Counted from the stretch's first letter, positions 7,108-17,805 are shown. The stretch is DNA of 64,000 nt from Acinetobacter sp. MB5 (GCF_003261585.1 NZ_POVU01000003.1:229138-293137), one strand, 5' to 3'. A program made the numbers and translations. The notes: generated by a model from the letters alone, not told the origin.

Positions 7108-10100
7108 TTATTCTCTTGTTTCTTCTGAACTATCTGTATCTTCTTGTTCTTCTATTTCTAAGCCCCAAGACATATTGGTATCAACAAATACCTCTGAAGC
7201 TTCGGAAGTTGCTGATGTAATTCGGGATGTCCTACCATTATCATCTAAACTTCCTGTAGAAATTCGCCCATCTTTAAATTTTGCAGTATAGGTGAGTTGA
7301 GGTAGGTCAAAATCCCAAAACAAATCATAAACATCTAAACGGTTACTAAATAAAGGCGTATTCGGCAATGTCGGAACTTCATAAGACACCTTTTCCCCAC
7401 TGGTAAACACATGCTGTCCTGCCTTACTCTCAAACTTGCCTCCCGTCGTTGCAAATACCCCATCACTATTGATTTTGAGTTGTGATCCACCCGCTTTTAA
7501 TGAAATCTCTTTCGGGCTAATGATTTCGATTTTGTCTTCGGTTGATATGAGCTTGATGACTTTACGAGCAATCACTTCAATCGCATCATCCTGTGCTTGT
7601 AGCTCTAGCTTGCCTTTACCCGCAAAAGCCTTAAGCCCTTGCTCCGCGGCAAATAGGCTGATTTTGCTTTGTGCCTGTACCACAATATTTTTTTGGGCAC
7701 TTAAGTTGATATTGGCTTGGCTTCCTTGAGCAATATCTTGTGAAGCTTGCAACAAGATATCTTCTGGCGTGGTCAGTGCAATACCATTCGGTGAAGCCAG
7801 CAGCATAAGTGCCTGACGAAAGAGCTTGCCCTGTTCCTGTTTGGCTTGACTATTACTCGTTTCTAAACCTTGGGTATACCCCTCCATAAAACCCTGTATC
7901 TGCTGCAAGGCCTTATTTGGGGTAAATTCATTGAGTTTCTCAAACGAACCACACGTCATATATTTTTCAGGATCAATCTTGACTTGTTCAATGATGTTGC
8001 CCAGATCTCCCAACACTTGTAGAGGCTGGTCGTTCACTTTAGCTTTTAAACTTGCCAGCTTGCCTTTTAAGACCTCAGTACCCTGCTCCTCAAGATTCTC
8101 TATAGTTTGTTTTAAATTGCTGATAGCCTCTTTGGAATCCGTAAACTGGCTCTTAAATTGCTCAACAATACTTTGTGTACTACTGCCAAACGCTCCCATT
8201 TCCTGCACAAAACTGCCACAATTTTTCAAAGTCGAGAGAGGGTCACTACTTAAACCATTTTTAAATAGATCAACTGTACTATTCAAAGCCTGTTGGGTAT
8301 TTTTGATCTCCAAGGATTCAATAAACTTTGGCAAGCGTGACAGGACATTGAGCGCATCGGTCTGTTGCTTTTCAGCAACCTGACTCAGCACTTGCATACT
8401 GTCATGCCCTTGTTTAAGCAATGATTGGGCTTCAGCCGCCGCAAGGTGATCGGCAACTGCCTGATCTTGTGCATAGGTAGAAATCAGTAACCCTTTGCCT
8501 GCACGCATTGCGCCCCACTGGTCAGTACGCAACTCAAAGCCCTCACCGCGTCCATCACTGCTTGCCTGTTCTTTCGGGTGGCTGAGATTACCGAGATTTA
8601 ACTGACTTGCTCCATGACTGCTTTGTAACTGGACACTAATTTGTCCTGTAGTGTCGTCAAAACGCAGTTGGTTAAAGCCTGAACCATCGACTTCTTGTGA
8701 GCGAATGCCGCTGAGTTTTTTGGTCTCTGGCAGTTGTCCTTTAACATCAAAACGGGTGGGATGACGTTCTGCTTCATGAATACGCCCAAGGACAAAAGGT
8801 CGATCCACATTGCCATCAAAGAAATCAATCACCACCAACTCGCCTACCCGTGGCGAGAATCGTGCGCCATAACCTTCACCCGCCCAAGGCGTCAGCACAT
8901 CGACCCAAGCCGAGTCGGTATCATTGTCATTGCTGCCTGCACCACCATCATGGCTATGATCATCGCTACGGGTAAATAAGAAACGAACTTTAATCCGTCC
9001 CCATTGGTCGACATGTATCGTTTCACCTGAAGGACCAACCACACGGGCATGCTGTGGATAAGCACTAGGGCGATGTTGTAGTGGATCATAATCTGGGAGC
9101 ATGCGAATTTGGCGACGTACCAAAGTTAAATGATTGCCCTGACGTTCCTGCAATGACCAATGACTTTGTTTAAACAGTGCATCGACTTGAATTTGTAAGT
9201 CTTTCGGTAAATTATTCTGCTGATATAACTGTTTGCTATAGATCAGAAATTCACGGTCACTACCACTATGCAGATCAATTTCAGGATGCCCTGTCAGTTC
9301 AAACCAGTATCCCACCTGTGCATCACGTACGGTGGTTTGTGCCTTAAAGTATTTGGCTTGTAGTTCCTGATAAGCACTGAGTTGCTGATTGAGCTTGTCA
9401 ATTTGACTGGCGCCCGATGCTGTACTCTGATCTTCTCCATTTAAGTCACTAATCCAAGCAGGACTAATGCTCCATGCCTGTTCGAGACTCAGTTCTTCAT
9501 TACCTTGTAGTTCACTATGAATATGTGCGCTGAGGTTTGAACCACTGGCATCGTCCTGACTCAGTTGATCGGCTTGCCAACGCTGTATATGCACTGCGGT
9601 GGATTGTAAATCACGGTGGGCAACCAGACTGGTCATACTGTCGAATAGTTCAGTCGCACTGCTACGATGGAAACGAATATTCTTTCGCGTAAGTGCAGTA
9701 AAAGCGCTGTTGTCATCAATCAGACGTAGCTTTTGGGGCTGAATTTCGCCACTGATTTGAGCAGAGAATAACTGCGTTTCATCTATCAGCCAGTTAATGC
9801 CTTCGCTACGCCACAAACGTGTCAAAAAGTCATAATCCGTTTCATTGGACTGCATCACAAACGGGCGAATATCCTCATCCTGCTTTAAGCCTGAACTGTC
9901 CAGACTCAGACTCGCAGCAAACAGTGGGCTTTTACTCTGCCACTCTTTAAAAATGACATCGCTAATTTCCGTGACACTTTTATTCATAAACACACGACTA
10001 TTACGGCGCTTATGCCAAAGACTGGTGGCATCTTGTAAGGTCAATTGATAGACCGTCAATGCACCATCACTTTGCCCTTGAGATGCCGAAGTGATGATGC

Positions 10101-10362
10101 CTGTGGTACGAAACAGTTGCCCCATATCTGTGACTTGATCAATCGCAACCTGACAGCCAATAAACTGCTTTAAGCTCAAACTGGCATTGGTCGACAGACA
10201 AAAAAGTTGTGCGGTTAATCCCTGATTTAACTCATGTTCACCCTGCATGCTTTGCAGAAATACCTGCGAATTTAACGCGGTATTTGAAAACTGGATATGC
10301 AAGGCACGCTTTTGCGTGTTTAGCCCCAGTTGCTCTAAAACTTTATAAATCGTATTCAGCAT
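7108..10362 (-). CDS. vgrG: T6SS spike protein VgrG (TssI)
   Basis: The 1084-residue protein has the usual order: gp27-like region (about 1-420), gp5 OB-fold (HARVVGPSGETIHVDQWGRI), then a DUF2345-type beta-helix rich in NINLSAQKNIVVQAQ-like repeats (about 880-1000). The C-terminus adds a DUF2345-associated transthyretin-like segment (YTAKFKDGRISTGSLDDNGRT) and an acidic tail. Between the first beta-helix part and the later repeats lies an unusually long, predicted helical insertion (about residues 640-860). VgrG trimers form the tip of the Hcp tube and carry PAAR and effectors. The next gene encodes the LysM effector, so the C-terminal extension is the likely docking site. Confidence 0.95.
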   Translation of the reverse strand: MLNTIYKVLEQLGLNTQKRALHIQFSNTALNSQVFLQSMQGEHELNQGLTAQLFCLSTNASLSLKQFIGCQVAIDQVTDMGQLFRTTGIITSASQGQSDGALTVYQLTLQDATSLWHKRRNSRVFMNKSVTEISDVIFKEWQSKSPLFAASLSLDSSGLKQDEDIRPFVMQSNETDYDFLTRLWRSEGINWLIDETQLFSAQISGEIQPQKLRLIDDNSAFTALTRKNIRFHRSSATELFDSMTSLVAHRDLQSTAVHIQRWQADQLSQDDASGSNLSAHIHSELQGNEELSLEQAWSISPAWISDLNGEDQSTASGASQIDKLNQQLSAYQELQAKYFKAQTTVRDAQVGYWFELTGHPEIDLHSGSDREFLIYSKQLYQQNNLPKDLQIQVDALFKQSHWSLQERQGNHLTLVRRQIRMLPDYDPLQHRPSAYPQHARVVGPSGETIHVDQWGRIKVRFLFTRSDDHSHDGGAGSNDNDTDSAWVDVLTPWAGEGYGARFSPRVGELVVIDFFDGNVDRPFVLGRIHEAERHPTRFDVKGQLPETKKLSGIRSQEVDGSGFNQLRFDDTTGQISVQLQSSHGASQLNLGNLSHPKEQASSDGRGEGFELRTDQWGAMRAGKGLLISTYAQDQAVADHLAAAEAQSLLKQGHDSMQVLSQVAEKQQTDALNVLSRLPKFIESLEIKNTQQALNSTVDLFKNGLSSDPLSTLKNCGSFVQEMGAFGSSTQSIVEQFKSQFTDSKEAISNLKQTIENLEEQGTEVLKGKLASLKAKVNDQPLQVLGDLGNIIEQVKIDPEKYMTCGSFEKLNEFTPNKALQQIQGFMEGYTQGLETSNSQAKQEQGKLFRQALMLLASPNGIALTTPEDILLQASQDIAQGSQANINLSAQKNIVVQAQSKISLFAAEQGLKAFAGKGKLELQAQDDAIEVIARKVIKLISTEDKIEIISPKEISLKAGGSQLKINSDGVFATTGGKFESKAGQHVFTSGEKVSYEVPTLPNTPLFSNRLDVYDLFWDFDLPQLTYTAKFKDGRISTGSLDDNGRTSRITSATSEASEVFVDTNMSWGLEIEEQEDTDSSEETRE

Positions 10363-10461
10363 ATTGTTATTCGTTTAAAAATGATTTGATGTTCAATTCC
10401 TTGTGATTTTCTTTTCCCCACAAAAGAAAAACGCCAAGACTTAAAATATGGGCAAGCAAAT

Positions 10462-10725
10462 TCACTGATTAATCACTGAGCTTTGTTTTTGAAGTAATTT
10501 ACAGCCACAAGACAGACTATCATTGACTCTTGCTGCCGCCTTGCCCATCACCTGCATGTTGGGATCACCTGAAACAATCGTGGCTACGGTTTTATGCAAA
10601 GGGCATGTGGCTTTATCGCCCACACAGGCCACTGCAATACCTTCGATCACAAAAGCACTGTTGCCCGAAATCACCACACCACCACCCGTCGTCGGGCAAC
10701 CCATCGTGATATATGCTTTTGACAT
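10462..10725 (-). CDS. PAAR-domain spike-tip protein
   Basis: The 87-residue protein is a single PAAR domain: it starts SKAYITMGCPTTGGGVV and has the alternating Gly/hydrophobic pattern, with His and Cys residues (CPLHKTVATIV, SLSCGCKLL) that can bind the tip zinc. PAAR proteins cap the VgrG trimer and sharpen the spike. SD AAGGA lies 8 bases before ATG and is inside the spacer after tagN. No toxin domain is attached, so it is a structural tip rather than an evolved PAAR effector. A 99-base spacer with no gene separates it from vgrG. Confidence 0.92.
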   Translation of the reverse strand: MSKAYITMGCPTTGGGVVISGNSAFVIEGIAVACVGDKATCPLHKTVATIVSGDPNMQVMGKAAARVNDSLSCGCKLLQKQSSVINQ

Positions 10726-10736
10726 GACAGTTTTCC

Positions 10737-11504
10737 TTAGAGCACTTCAAATTCAATACGGCGGTTTTTACGACGACCTTCAGGGGTTGCATTGTCTGCA
10801 ACAGGTTTGTTTGCTCCCATGCCTTCACTACTCAAATTCGTAGCGGCAATGCTTTTGCCAATCAGATAGGCTTTGACGGCTTCGGCACGTTCCTGACTGA
10901 GTTTCAGGTTTTTGGTCGCATCGCCTGAGCTGTCGGTATGCCCAATAATTTTGACTTTTTTATTGCCCACTTTATGTAATGCCGTCGCCATCTCATCCAA
11001 GATCGATTTACCTGAATCAGTCAATACAGAGCTGCCTGATTCAAATTCAATAATGCGGTTCTTTAAGGCTTGATCGACAATGCTTTGCTCTGCCTGATTG
11101 GCCTGTAACTGCTGAGTAAAATGATAGGGGCTTGGAATTAAACTTTGATACTGCTGGACTAAAGGCTGTAATTCATTGGGATTACTGACTTTTCCAGTCA
11201 GTTGAACCTGTGTGCCTTGCACCGTTAATTTGCCCTGACTGACCTTTTTCAGATCGGGGCTAATTGCCTGAGTCACGGTATTGCTCCAGTCACTTGGGGC
11301 TGACACGGCACGAACCTGTATCTTATCTACAACTTGGTCTTGCCCATAGACACTACGCATTTTGTTTAAAATGGATTGTTTGGTGGTTTGATCAGGAACA
11401 ACCCCCTCAACCACAACAGGCTGCGCCCAAAGGGCACAACTACTGAACAATGCGCCTATTAAAATAAGACCACGCAGTAAAGCGATTTTGTTGTTATTTG
11501 GCAT
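10737..11504 (-). CDS. tagN: OmpA-like peptidoglycan-binding T6SS accessory protein TagN
   Basis: The 255-residue protein has a signal peptide ending Ala-Leu-Trp-Ala, a BON-like middle region (residues 30-110), and a C-terminal OmpA domain with the peptidoglycan-binding signature (GHTDSSGDATKNLKLSQERAEAV ... GRRKNRRIEFEVL). Such TagN/TagL-type proteins anchor the T6SS membrane complex to the wall. TssL in this locus lacks a wall-binding domain, so TagN likely supplies it. It lies two bases after tagF, with the stop and start nearly joined. The name rests on family resemblance and locus position. Confidence 0.8.
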   Translation of the reverse strand: MPNNNKIALLRGLILIGALFSSCALWAQPVVVEGVVPDQTTKQSILNKMRSVYGQDQVVDKIQVRAVSAPSDWSNTVTQAISPDLKKVSQGKLTVQGTQVQLTGKVSNPNELQPLVQQYQSLIPSPYHFTQQLQANQAEQSIVDQALKNRIIEFESGSSVLTDSGKSILDEMATALHKVGNKKVKIIGHTDSSGDATKNLKLSQERAEAVKAYLIGKSIAATNLSSEGMGANKPVADNATPEGRRKNRRIEFEVL

Positions 11505-11506
11505 AA

Positions 11507-12466
11507 TTATTCATCTAAAAAAGTCTGTCGAAAAAGTTTTAAACCTTGATTAAGTCCCATCTGACGCTGGCACAATAGCTGTTCCAAAGTGGCCAAACCT
11601 GCATTCTGCTCTAAATAGCTGTCAATCCACTGTGCATCAATCAAAGACACCCAATGCTGGCTATGCATGTTGTCCGTGAAAATATCACTCAGTGCCAAAA
11701 TATCCGCACCTTGGAAACCAAACATCAATACAGGTTGTTCACGATGTAAAATCCCGATCAGTACTTCCGTATTGTGCTGCTGAATAAACTGGCTAATCAG
11801 GTTGACCCAAAATGCAGCAATCGGATAACAGTGTTCACGGTTGTGAATCGGCAGAATCAGAACCTTATTCAGGCGACTGGTTCCATTTTTCAAAATGGGT
11901 TGTAACAACAAACCTAAAGCCAACATGCTTTGCGCTAATTGATAGACATTCAGATTCAACAATTGTGCAAAGGAGTGCATGGTGTGATGCTCATAAAAAT
12001 CTTTGCACTCTTGCTGAGTCAACACCGTCACTTGTTTCGGCAAAGCCTCCAGTTGCTGAAGCAGAGCTTCAGCACTCTGCATGTATCGCAACAAGCGGTT
12101 ACGCTGTTGTAAATCTTCAAGGACAGACTGATACAGATACGGTGCAAAATTCAGGTTGTAATAGGGCTGTTCCACATCTAGCAACTGACTCAGCACCAAA
12201 GGAAAGCTCCGCCCTGAACTGTCTTCACTGGTCAGTAAATTTGCCACCAGAAACATATGCTCTTGCGGATTGGCAATAAAAAAATCCAGTGTCGGCAATG
12301 CCGCATAATGCTGTTTAAAGTCAGGATGCTGCATTGCATATTGCAGTGCTTCCTTGAGCCACTGATCAATCACCTGAATCAGTGAATATTGCCCCTGTGA
12401 CTTAAGAAAGTCACCACGCGCAGGGCTTTTTCCATAATAAAGCGGGATACTTGCTAAGGTCTGCAT
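11507..12466 (-). CDS. tagF: T6SS-associated protein TagF
   Basis: The 319-residue protein begins with the TagF/SciT signature [14 protein letters not shown] and continues with SGRSFPLVL. In other bacteria TagF is a post-translational repressor of T6SS acting on Fha. No fha gene is present here, so its partner must differ or be encoded elsewhere. It is 35 bases after tssM and just before tagN. There is no signal peptide or membrane segment, consistent with a cytoplasmic regulator. Confidence 0.88.
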   Translation of the reverse strand: MQTLASIPLYYGKSPARGDFLKSQGQYSLIQVIDQWLKEALQYAMQHPDFKQHYAALPTLDFFIANPQEHMFLVANLLTSEDSSGRSFPLVLSQLLDVEQPYYNLNFAPYLYQSVLEDLQQRNRLLRYMQSAEALLQQLEALPKQVTVLTQQECKDFYEHHTMHSFAQLLNLNVYQLAQSMLALGLLLQPILKNGTSRLNKVLILPIHNREHCYPIAAFWVNLISQFIQQHNTEVLIGILHREQPVLMFGFQGADILALSDIFTDNMHSQHWVSLIDAQWIDSYLEQNAGLATLEQLLCQRQMGLNQGLKLFRQTFLDE

Positions 12467-12501
12467 GGCTTATCCCTCCACTGACTGTGATTTCAAAATC
12501 A

Positions 12502-15500
12502 TTATGGGCTTCCTTGTACTTGTTGTGGTTGTGCCTGAGGCTGTGGTTTCGCAGTTGGAGCAGGTGCTTGCTGCGCTGCCACCACACGCACGGCTTTATC
12601 CGTTGTGACCTTATCGACCAGTTGTAAGCCTGCGTAACCACGGCTTGAACCAATCGCACCAGAACCACCTGCACCGCCGCCGCTGACCAAACGGAAGTTC
12701 ACTTTCACATAAAGATCAGGGTTTTGCTTACTGCGCCAAACCATCTCGAAACTGCCATTGAGCTGTTTACGCTCAGCACTGTCAATTAGACGGTTAATCC
12801 CGTACTCACCTGGTTCATCAAAAATGGTATGGGTCTGACCTTGCAGATCCACCACGGTAATTCGTGCGCCAGGAATTGCTCCTTTGTTTGGCCAAATAAA
12901 GTTGACCCATTGCTGAATGCCGTTCTCATACACCATGCGCTGCCCATCAATCTCAATGCTGTAAGACAGAAGCTGTGGATTTTGGATTGGGTAGAACTGG
13001 AAGTTCGATTGCGCTGGTGCAGCGGCGGCCGCAGCAGCAGAAGGCGCATTTAACTCGCCTGTTGCCATGCCGTTGCTTGGCGCAACATAATTTTGGAAGT
13101 TGGCAACAAACTGTGGGTTCAGACTAATGCCCAAATCTTTCCATGTTTTTGAGGTCAAGTTATAACCACGACGAATCACCAGTGGATCAAGATTCTCTTT
13201 GACATAACGTGCAATTGAACCATTTTCACCAAAGATCTGGCTAATTTCGTTACTGGTTGCCTGTAAACTTGCCGAACCATTAAACGGATATTTTTTGCTT
13301 AAATTGGTGCTAAAAGGTTGATAAGCCTGCATCATCCAAAGTTTATTGAGTTCATCCTGTGCGGGTGGTAACAGACTTTCAAAAGATTGAGTGAGTGGGC
13401 TGACCAACAGTTTTTGCATTAATTGCTGATCGACATCGTTTAGCCCCACCATGATCTTTTCATCGACCTGTTTTTGCGTCTGATTAAACACCGAGTTTTG
13501 GTCATTGATGGTTTGTTTCACTAGGGCAATCGCACTTGGCCCGACTTCACCTGCACTTTTCAGATCATTAAATTTGCTACGGACTTGTGACAGATTCGTC
13601 ATGTATTCATCCAGTAGTGATTTATTCTGCTGATCGTCACGTTTACGTACCAACTGATAGAACATTTGGAACTGCTGGGAAATTGCCCCTTGTGCCTGAT
13701 TCATGGCTTGCTGCGACAATTTTTGCTCTCCCTGACGCAACACTTTACGTTTAAACCACGCAATAAAGCCTTTTTTCGGTGTCGCCAATTCCGCCTGAAC
13801 AATCGGATTGTCCCAGTTGGTTTCGATCGCAATACGTTCCATCATGGTTCGGATTGGTGAGTTTTCAGGTTCACCTAAAACATCCATATAGCGAATCTGC
13901 TGGGCAAATTGCGGTGCTTTGGCATAATGCACACCATTGAGGAATTTTCGCCATTCAGCAATATATTCCTGTTTATACAAATCAGTAAGTTGCTTGCGAA
14001 TCTGGCTTGGGCTTCCAGAGAAAGTGAGATCATCCGATTGACGGCTATTCAACACCCAGTCTTTGCTGTCAGTTGGTTTATTCGCTGCATCCTCAATGGC
14101 TTGCTGCACATATTCAGACCATGCTTTTTGGGTAAACATGCCTGGTAAGGCATAACTGCCTAGCACGACATTCTTATTGTTATCCCCCACAATTTGCGCC
14201 ACGGTTAAGGCAGGATAACGCACCGCTGCACGCATTTTAATTTCGTTATAAACACGGTCACGTGCAGGCATACCACGGATCACAGACAATAAGACCTGAC
14301 GGGTTTGGTCAACCAAAGTACTGTTGGCATCCAAAGTCGGGAACTGTGGATCATTCGCCAAACTCATCGAATACGACAGAATCTGCTCGGCTTTTTTGAT
14401 CATGTCATCGCGTGGCATTTGCCCTGCATTGGCATCGAGCCATGAACGCCAGAAACGGGTCACCTGATCACTCAAGTGTCCTGCTTCCATATACTGATGA
14501 TTACTCAGCATCAGATAGGCTTTCAGTGCATTGTAAGCATCTTGCGGGTCGGTATCAGATGCCTGTAAATACTGCTGTGCTTTTGCCGTCGGCTTAATTT
14601 CAACATTGCTATGATTGGCTTTCAGTACAGCTTCATTATTTTTAACGCGCTGTAAATATTCAGCGATATTTTGCTGGGTCGGTTGCAGGACGATTTGCTG
14701 AATGCCTTTTAAATATTCAGCTTTCAACTGTTCCCGTAACTGATTGCCCTGATACAGACCAAAGCTATATTTTAACGGGCGATGCTCAGCAAACTCATCC
14801 AGTTGTTCTAAACGGTTTTGCAGAATCAGCAAGGCATCTAACTGGGTTGACAGATTTTGCCCTGAGCTTTTCTCCATCTGAGCGACTTGCGCCATGTCTG
14901 CCTGTACATCGGCAATCAGTTGCTGATTGTTACGGTACGACCAGACCCACGCCCCAAGCACAATCGACACCCCGATCAGTGCCCCCATAAAACTCAAATA
15001 ACGCTGACGTTTTTTATTCGGATTAATATGCTGCTTGACCAAGTTACGGTCACGCAAAATCACATCGGAAAATAAGCCTTTAATAAAGTAACCATGATTT
15101 TGCCCATAGACTTTTTGCGATGCTGCCTCTCCTGAAATAGAATGAAGCTGAAACTCTTGCGCAATCTGTTCGGTCATCGGGCTTTCCACAATCCCCTCTT
15201 GCAAGGCACTGGTGAAATAAAATCCGCGAAAGACAGGTTGGAACTGATAAGGATTGTCTTCAAACAGCGTGGACACAAAACTCTTTAATGCAGGTTTAAG
15301 TGTTTTAAACTCGAGGGGAAACGTCATAACACTCGGTGAAATGTTCTGAGAATGACGGCGACTTAAATGCGTCATGCTGACACTTTTCAGCCCGTCATAC
15401 AACAAGTTATAGTGCTGTTCAAACACATCGGCGGCATTTTGCGAAGAGTTCTTTTCATAAGGCAAAGTTGCCCCCCAAGCCTGATTGTATTCTTCGGCAT

Positions 15501-16323
15501 CATAACAATCGAAAAACTCGGTAAACCCTGAAATCAAATCAATTTTTGAAAAGACCACATAGACAGGAACAATCACTTCCAAACGTTCAGTCAAATCCTG
15601 AATACGGGCACGTAGATTTTTTGCCAGTTTCAATGAACTTTCAGGGCTTTGGCTAATCAGCTCAGCAATACTGACCGTAATAATCAAACCGTTAATCGGC
15701 GATTTAGAACGGTTTTTCTTGAGAATATTTAAAAAGCCCAGCCATTCGGAATGATCTTCGGAGTACACCGAATAGCGTCCTGCGGTATCCAGTAACACGC
15801 CTTCAGTCGAAAAAAACCAGTCACAGTTACGTGTTCCACTTAATCCTGCCGACATCATTTGCTGATGACTTTCTTCAAATGGGAACTTCAAACCCGAGTT
15901 ATAAATTGCCGAGCTTTTACCCGCCGCAGGGTTACCAATAATCATGTACCACGGCAATTCATACAGCGCAGCATTGCCTTTTTTATCACCTAGTTTTGAT
16001 TTACGGATCAGCTGGATCGAGTCTTTCATTTGCTGATGAATCAGCTGTAATTCTTCTTTGTTATTTTGTTGACCGTATTCAGCCTGTGCTTCTTTTTCAA
16101 TGGCTTGAGCCAGTTCTTCACCTTGTTTAATGTGACGGCGACGCTGAATCAGCCAGTAAATTCCATAGCCAATCAGCACTAAAATATAGGCCGCCAACAA
16201 CGCCCAAAACACATAGTGCGGCACATAGTTATAAGCAGAAATCAGCGCAATCAATAAAGAAAGCGCAATAATCGCTTTCGGATTGGTGATGTATTGCCAC
16301 AAATAGCCCAAAATCGTATACAT
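12502..16323 (-). CDS. tssM: T6SS inner-membrane complex protein TssM (IcmF)
   Basis: The 1273-residue protein has two N-terminal membrane helices (about 15-32 and 36-58), a cytoplasmic domain with Walker A (GNPAAGKSSA, from residue 130), a third membrane helix (about 445-465), and a long periplasmic part. It forms the trans-envelope channel with TssL and usually TssJ. An Ala run and a Pro/Gln-rich low-complexity C-terminal tail (about the last 30 residues) are visible. With no tssJ nearby, its periplasmic tip must be held by another protein, probably AsaA in this genus. Confidence 0.95.
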   Translation of the reverse strand: MYTILGYLWQYITNPKAIIALSLLIALISAYNYVPHYVFWALLAAYILVLIGYGIYWLIQRRRHIKQGEELAQAIEKEAQAEYGQQNNKEELQLIHQQMKDSIQLIRKSKLGDKKGNAALYELPWYMIIGNPAAGKSSAIYNSGLKFPFEESHQQMMSAGLSGTRNCDWFFSTEGVLLDTAGRYSVYSEDHSEWLGFLNILKKNRSKSPINGLIITVSIAELISQSPESSLKLAKNLRARIQDLTERLEVIVPVYVVFSKIDLISGFTEFFDCYDAEEYNQAWGATLPYEKNSSQNAADVFEQHYNLLYDGLKSVSMTHLSRRHSQNISPSVMTFPLEFKTLKPALKSFVSTLFEDNPYQFQPVFRGFYFTSALQEGIVESPMTEQIAQEFQLHSISGEAASQKVYGQNHGYFIKGLFSDVILRDRNLVKQHINPNKKRQRYLSFMGALIGVSIVLGAWVWSYRNNQQLIADVQADMAQVAQMEKSSGQNLSTQLDALLILQNRLEQLDEFAEHRPLKYSFGLYQGNQLREQLKAEYLKGIQQIVLQPTQQNIAEYLQRVKNNEAVLKANHSNVEIKPTAKAQQYLQASDTDPQDAYNALKAYLMLSNHQYMEAGHLSDQVTRFWRSWLDANAGQMPRDDMIKKAEQILSYSMSLANDPQFPTLDANSTLVDQTRQVLLSVIRGMPARDRVYNEIKMRAAVRYPALTVAQIVGDNNKNVVLGSYALPGMFTQKAWSEYVQQAIEDAANKPTDSKDWVLNSRQSDDLTFSGSPSQIRKQLTDLYKQEYIAEWRKFLNGVHYAKAPQFAQQIRYMDVLGEPENSPIRTMMERIAIETNWDNPIVQAELATPKKGFIAWFKRKVLRQGEQKLSQQAMNQAQGAISQQFQMFYQLVRKRDDQQNKSLLDEYMTNLSQVRSKFNDLKSAGEVGPSAIALVKQTINDQNSVFNQTQKQVDEKIMVGLNDVDQQLMQKLLVSPLTQSFESLLPPAQDELNKLWMMQAYQPFSTNLSKKYPFNGSASLQATSNEISQIFGENGSIARYVKENLDPLVIRRGYNLTSKTWKDLGISLNPQFVANFQNYVAPSNGMATGELNAPSAAAAAAAPAQSNFQFYPIQNPQLLSYSIEIDGQRMVYENGIQQWVNFIWPNKGAIPGARITVVDLQGQTHTIFDEPGEYGINRLIDSAERKQLNGSFEMVWRSKQNPDLYVKVNFRLVSGGGAGGSGAIGSSRGYAGLQLVDKVTTDKAVRVVAAQQAPAPTAKPQPQAQPQQVQGSP

Positions 16324-16368
16324 TATCTGCTCTTATCTTTAATATTTAGTAAATTCATAAACTTAACC

Positions 16369-17805
16369 TTATGCCACTTCTGTCAGCCTGAGTGCCTCTG
16401 AATGCAGCAAAACATGACTGTCAGGATGTTTCAGGTTCGTGACCAGCGCCATACTTTCAGCCTGAATCTGTAATCCAAGCAATACCCCATAAGCCTCTGC
16501 TAATGTTTGGCTACTGCCAACGCTGCCATGCTGTAACAGATAGTGCTGCTGCTGAATTGCGGTTTTGGCAAAGTGTTGTTCTGCTTGTTTGACTACTTTT
16601 GCCTGTTTCATATCATCGAGTAGCAACACAAAAGGCTGCTCCGCCTGATACTGCGGCAAATCTGTCCATGCTGTTTGCGTGAAGACTTCACTCAACTCAG
16701 GTTGTGCACTGGCAATCGACAAAAACTGGAGTGCTTTGAGATCTTGAAGCTGCAAGTTTGGCTGAGCGATACAGCAACTGGCAGCAAACTCGGCAGGGAC
16801 ATAATGGCTCTGTTGCCATGTCTGTTCATCGAGATAATCCTGATCAATCTCAGAGTCAGCGACCAACAGTAACGTCACCCACGTTGAGTTTTGTGCGGCA
16901 CGTTGTAACTGTTTAAGCGTCATGCTGTAGGCTTGATCTGCATCGACAAAATGATAATCAAGCTTCAATTGATGTGCTTCAAACCCGAGGGATTGCAAGA
17001 CCGATGTCAGTGCTTCTTCACTTTGCGACTGATCCCAAGTCAATGCCAAGTTATCAGGCAAGATCAGCTGTACATGCAGCCCATCTAAACGACTCACGGC
17101 TTGTGGAGCAAGCACTTCGGTAGAACTCTCGGTTGATGCAGCATTGGGATTGACCCAAGCTGGGTGCATGCGATATTCAGTGGACTGCTTCCCGTCATAA
17201 AACAAGGTCGACTGCTGAAGATGCTCCGCAATCTGCCATAACACGGTGCTATGCTGTTCAAGCTGTTGCTGAATCAGCGCTTGAATCCGTTGCTGACGCA
17301 AAGACAACCAAGAAAACGGTTCATCCTCATCTTGTGCCGTGACTTGCTGATCTAGATCGGCAATGCGATAAGACAAAATCGGCAAGCCATGTGCATTACA
17401 CAATTCTGAGTCCAGTTCTGCACAAGGGAATTGCTGTAAAGCTTCAATAATGCTTTGATCTTCGCCCAGACCACTCCATGCATGTGCCGAATAAATCTGT
17501 ACGGTCTGCCATTCAGTTTGGGCTTTTTCTGGCAATGCGGCTTGCTCGGCTTGTTGTTGCTGTTGCAAAATTTGCTGCTGTTTTTGTTGTTTAAGCGCTG
17601 CTTGCTTATCCTGATGAGCACGATATGCTCGGTAAATCAGCCAAGGGGAAAGTAAAATCAGAGTGATTGCAACGGGCAATCCGAGAAAATATAAAACAAA
17701 ATCAGTGGCACTTGGACTATATTGCACATCACGCCAATACAAAATTACCAAAGCACTCACTGCAATAAAAACAATGACTAAAGTTGCTAAGATTTTCTTG
17801 ATCAT
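16369..17805 (-). CDS. Two-helix inner-membrane protein of unknown function within the T6SS operon
   Basis: The 478-residue protein has membrane helices at about residues 4-24 and 34-58, a Gln/Lys-rich likely coiled-coil stretch (65-90), and a 390-residue cytoplasmic domain I do not recognise. Its stop is 46 bases upstream of the tssM start, and its start overlaps the stop of tssG by four bases (ATGA), so translation is coupled. That position implies a structural or assembly role with TssM. It matches the kind of genus-specific T6SS gene reported for Acinetobacter (the asa genes), but I cannot assign which one. Confidence 0.75.
   Translation of the reverse strand: MIKKILATLVIVFIAVSALVILYWRDVQYSPSATDFVLYFLGLPVAITLILLSPWLIYRAYRAHQDKQAALKQQKQQQILQQQQQAEQAALPEKAQTEWQTVQIYSAHAWSGLGEDQSIIEALQQFPCAELDSELCNAHGLPILSYRIADLDQQVTAQDEDEPFSWLSLRQQRIQALIQQQLEQHSTVLWQIAEHLQQSTLFYDGKQSTEYRMHPAWVNPNAASTESSTEVLAPQAVSRLDGLHVQLILPDNLALTWDQSQSEEALTSVLQSLGFEAHQLKLDYHFVDADQAYSMTLKQLQRAAQNSTWVTLLLVADSEIDQDYLDEQTWQQSHYVPAEFAASCCIAQPNLQLQDLKALQFLSIASAQPELSEVFTQTAWTDLPQYQAEQPFVLLLDDMKQAKVVKQAEQHFAKTAIQQQHYLLQHGSVGSSQTLAEAYGVLLGLQIQAESMALVTNLKHPDSHVLLHSEALRLTEVA

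Noticed and set aside
8734..8979. Plus-strand open frames inside vgrG
   Set aside because: They are shadows of the vgrG reading frame on the other strand; no RBS and no family pattern.
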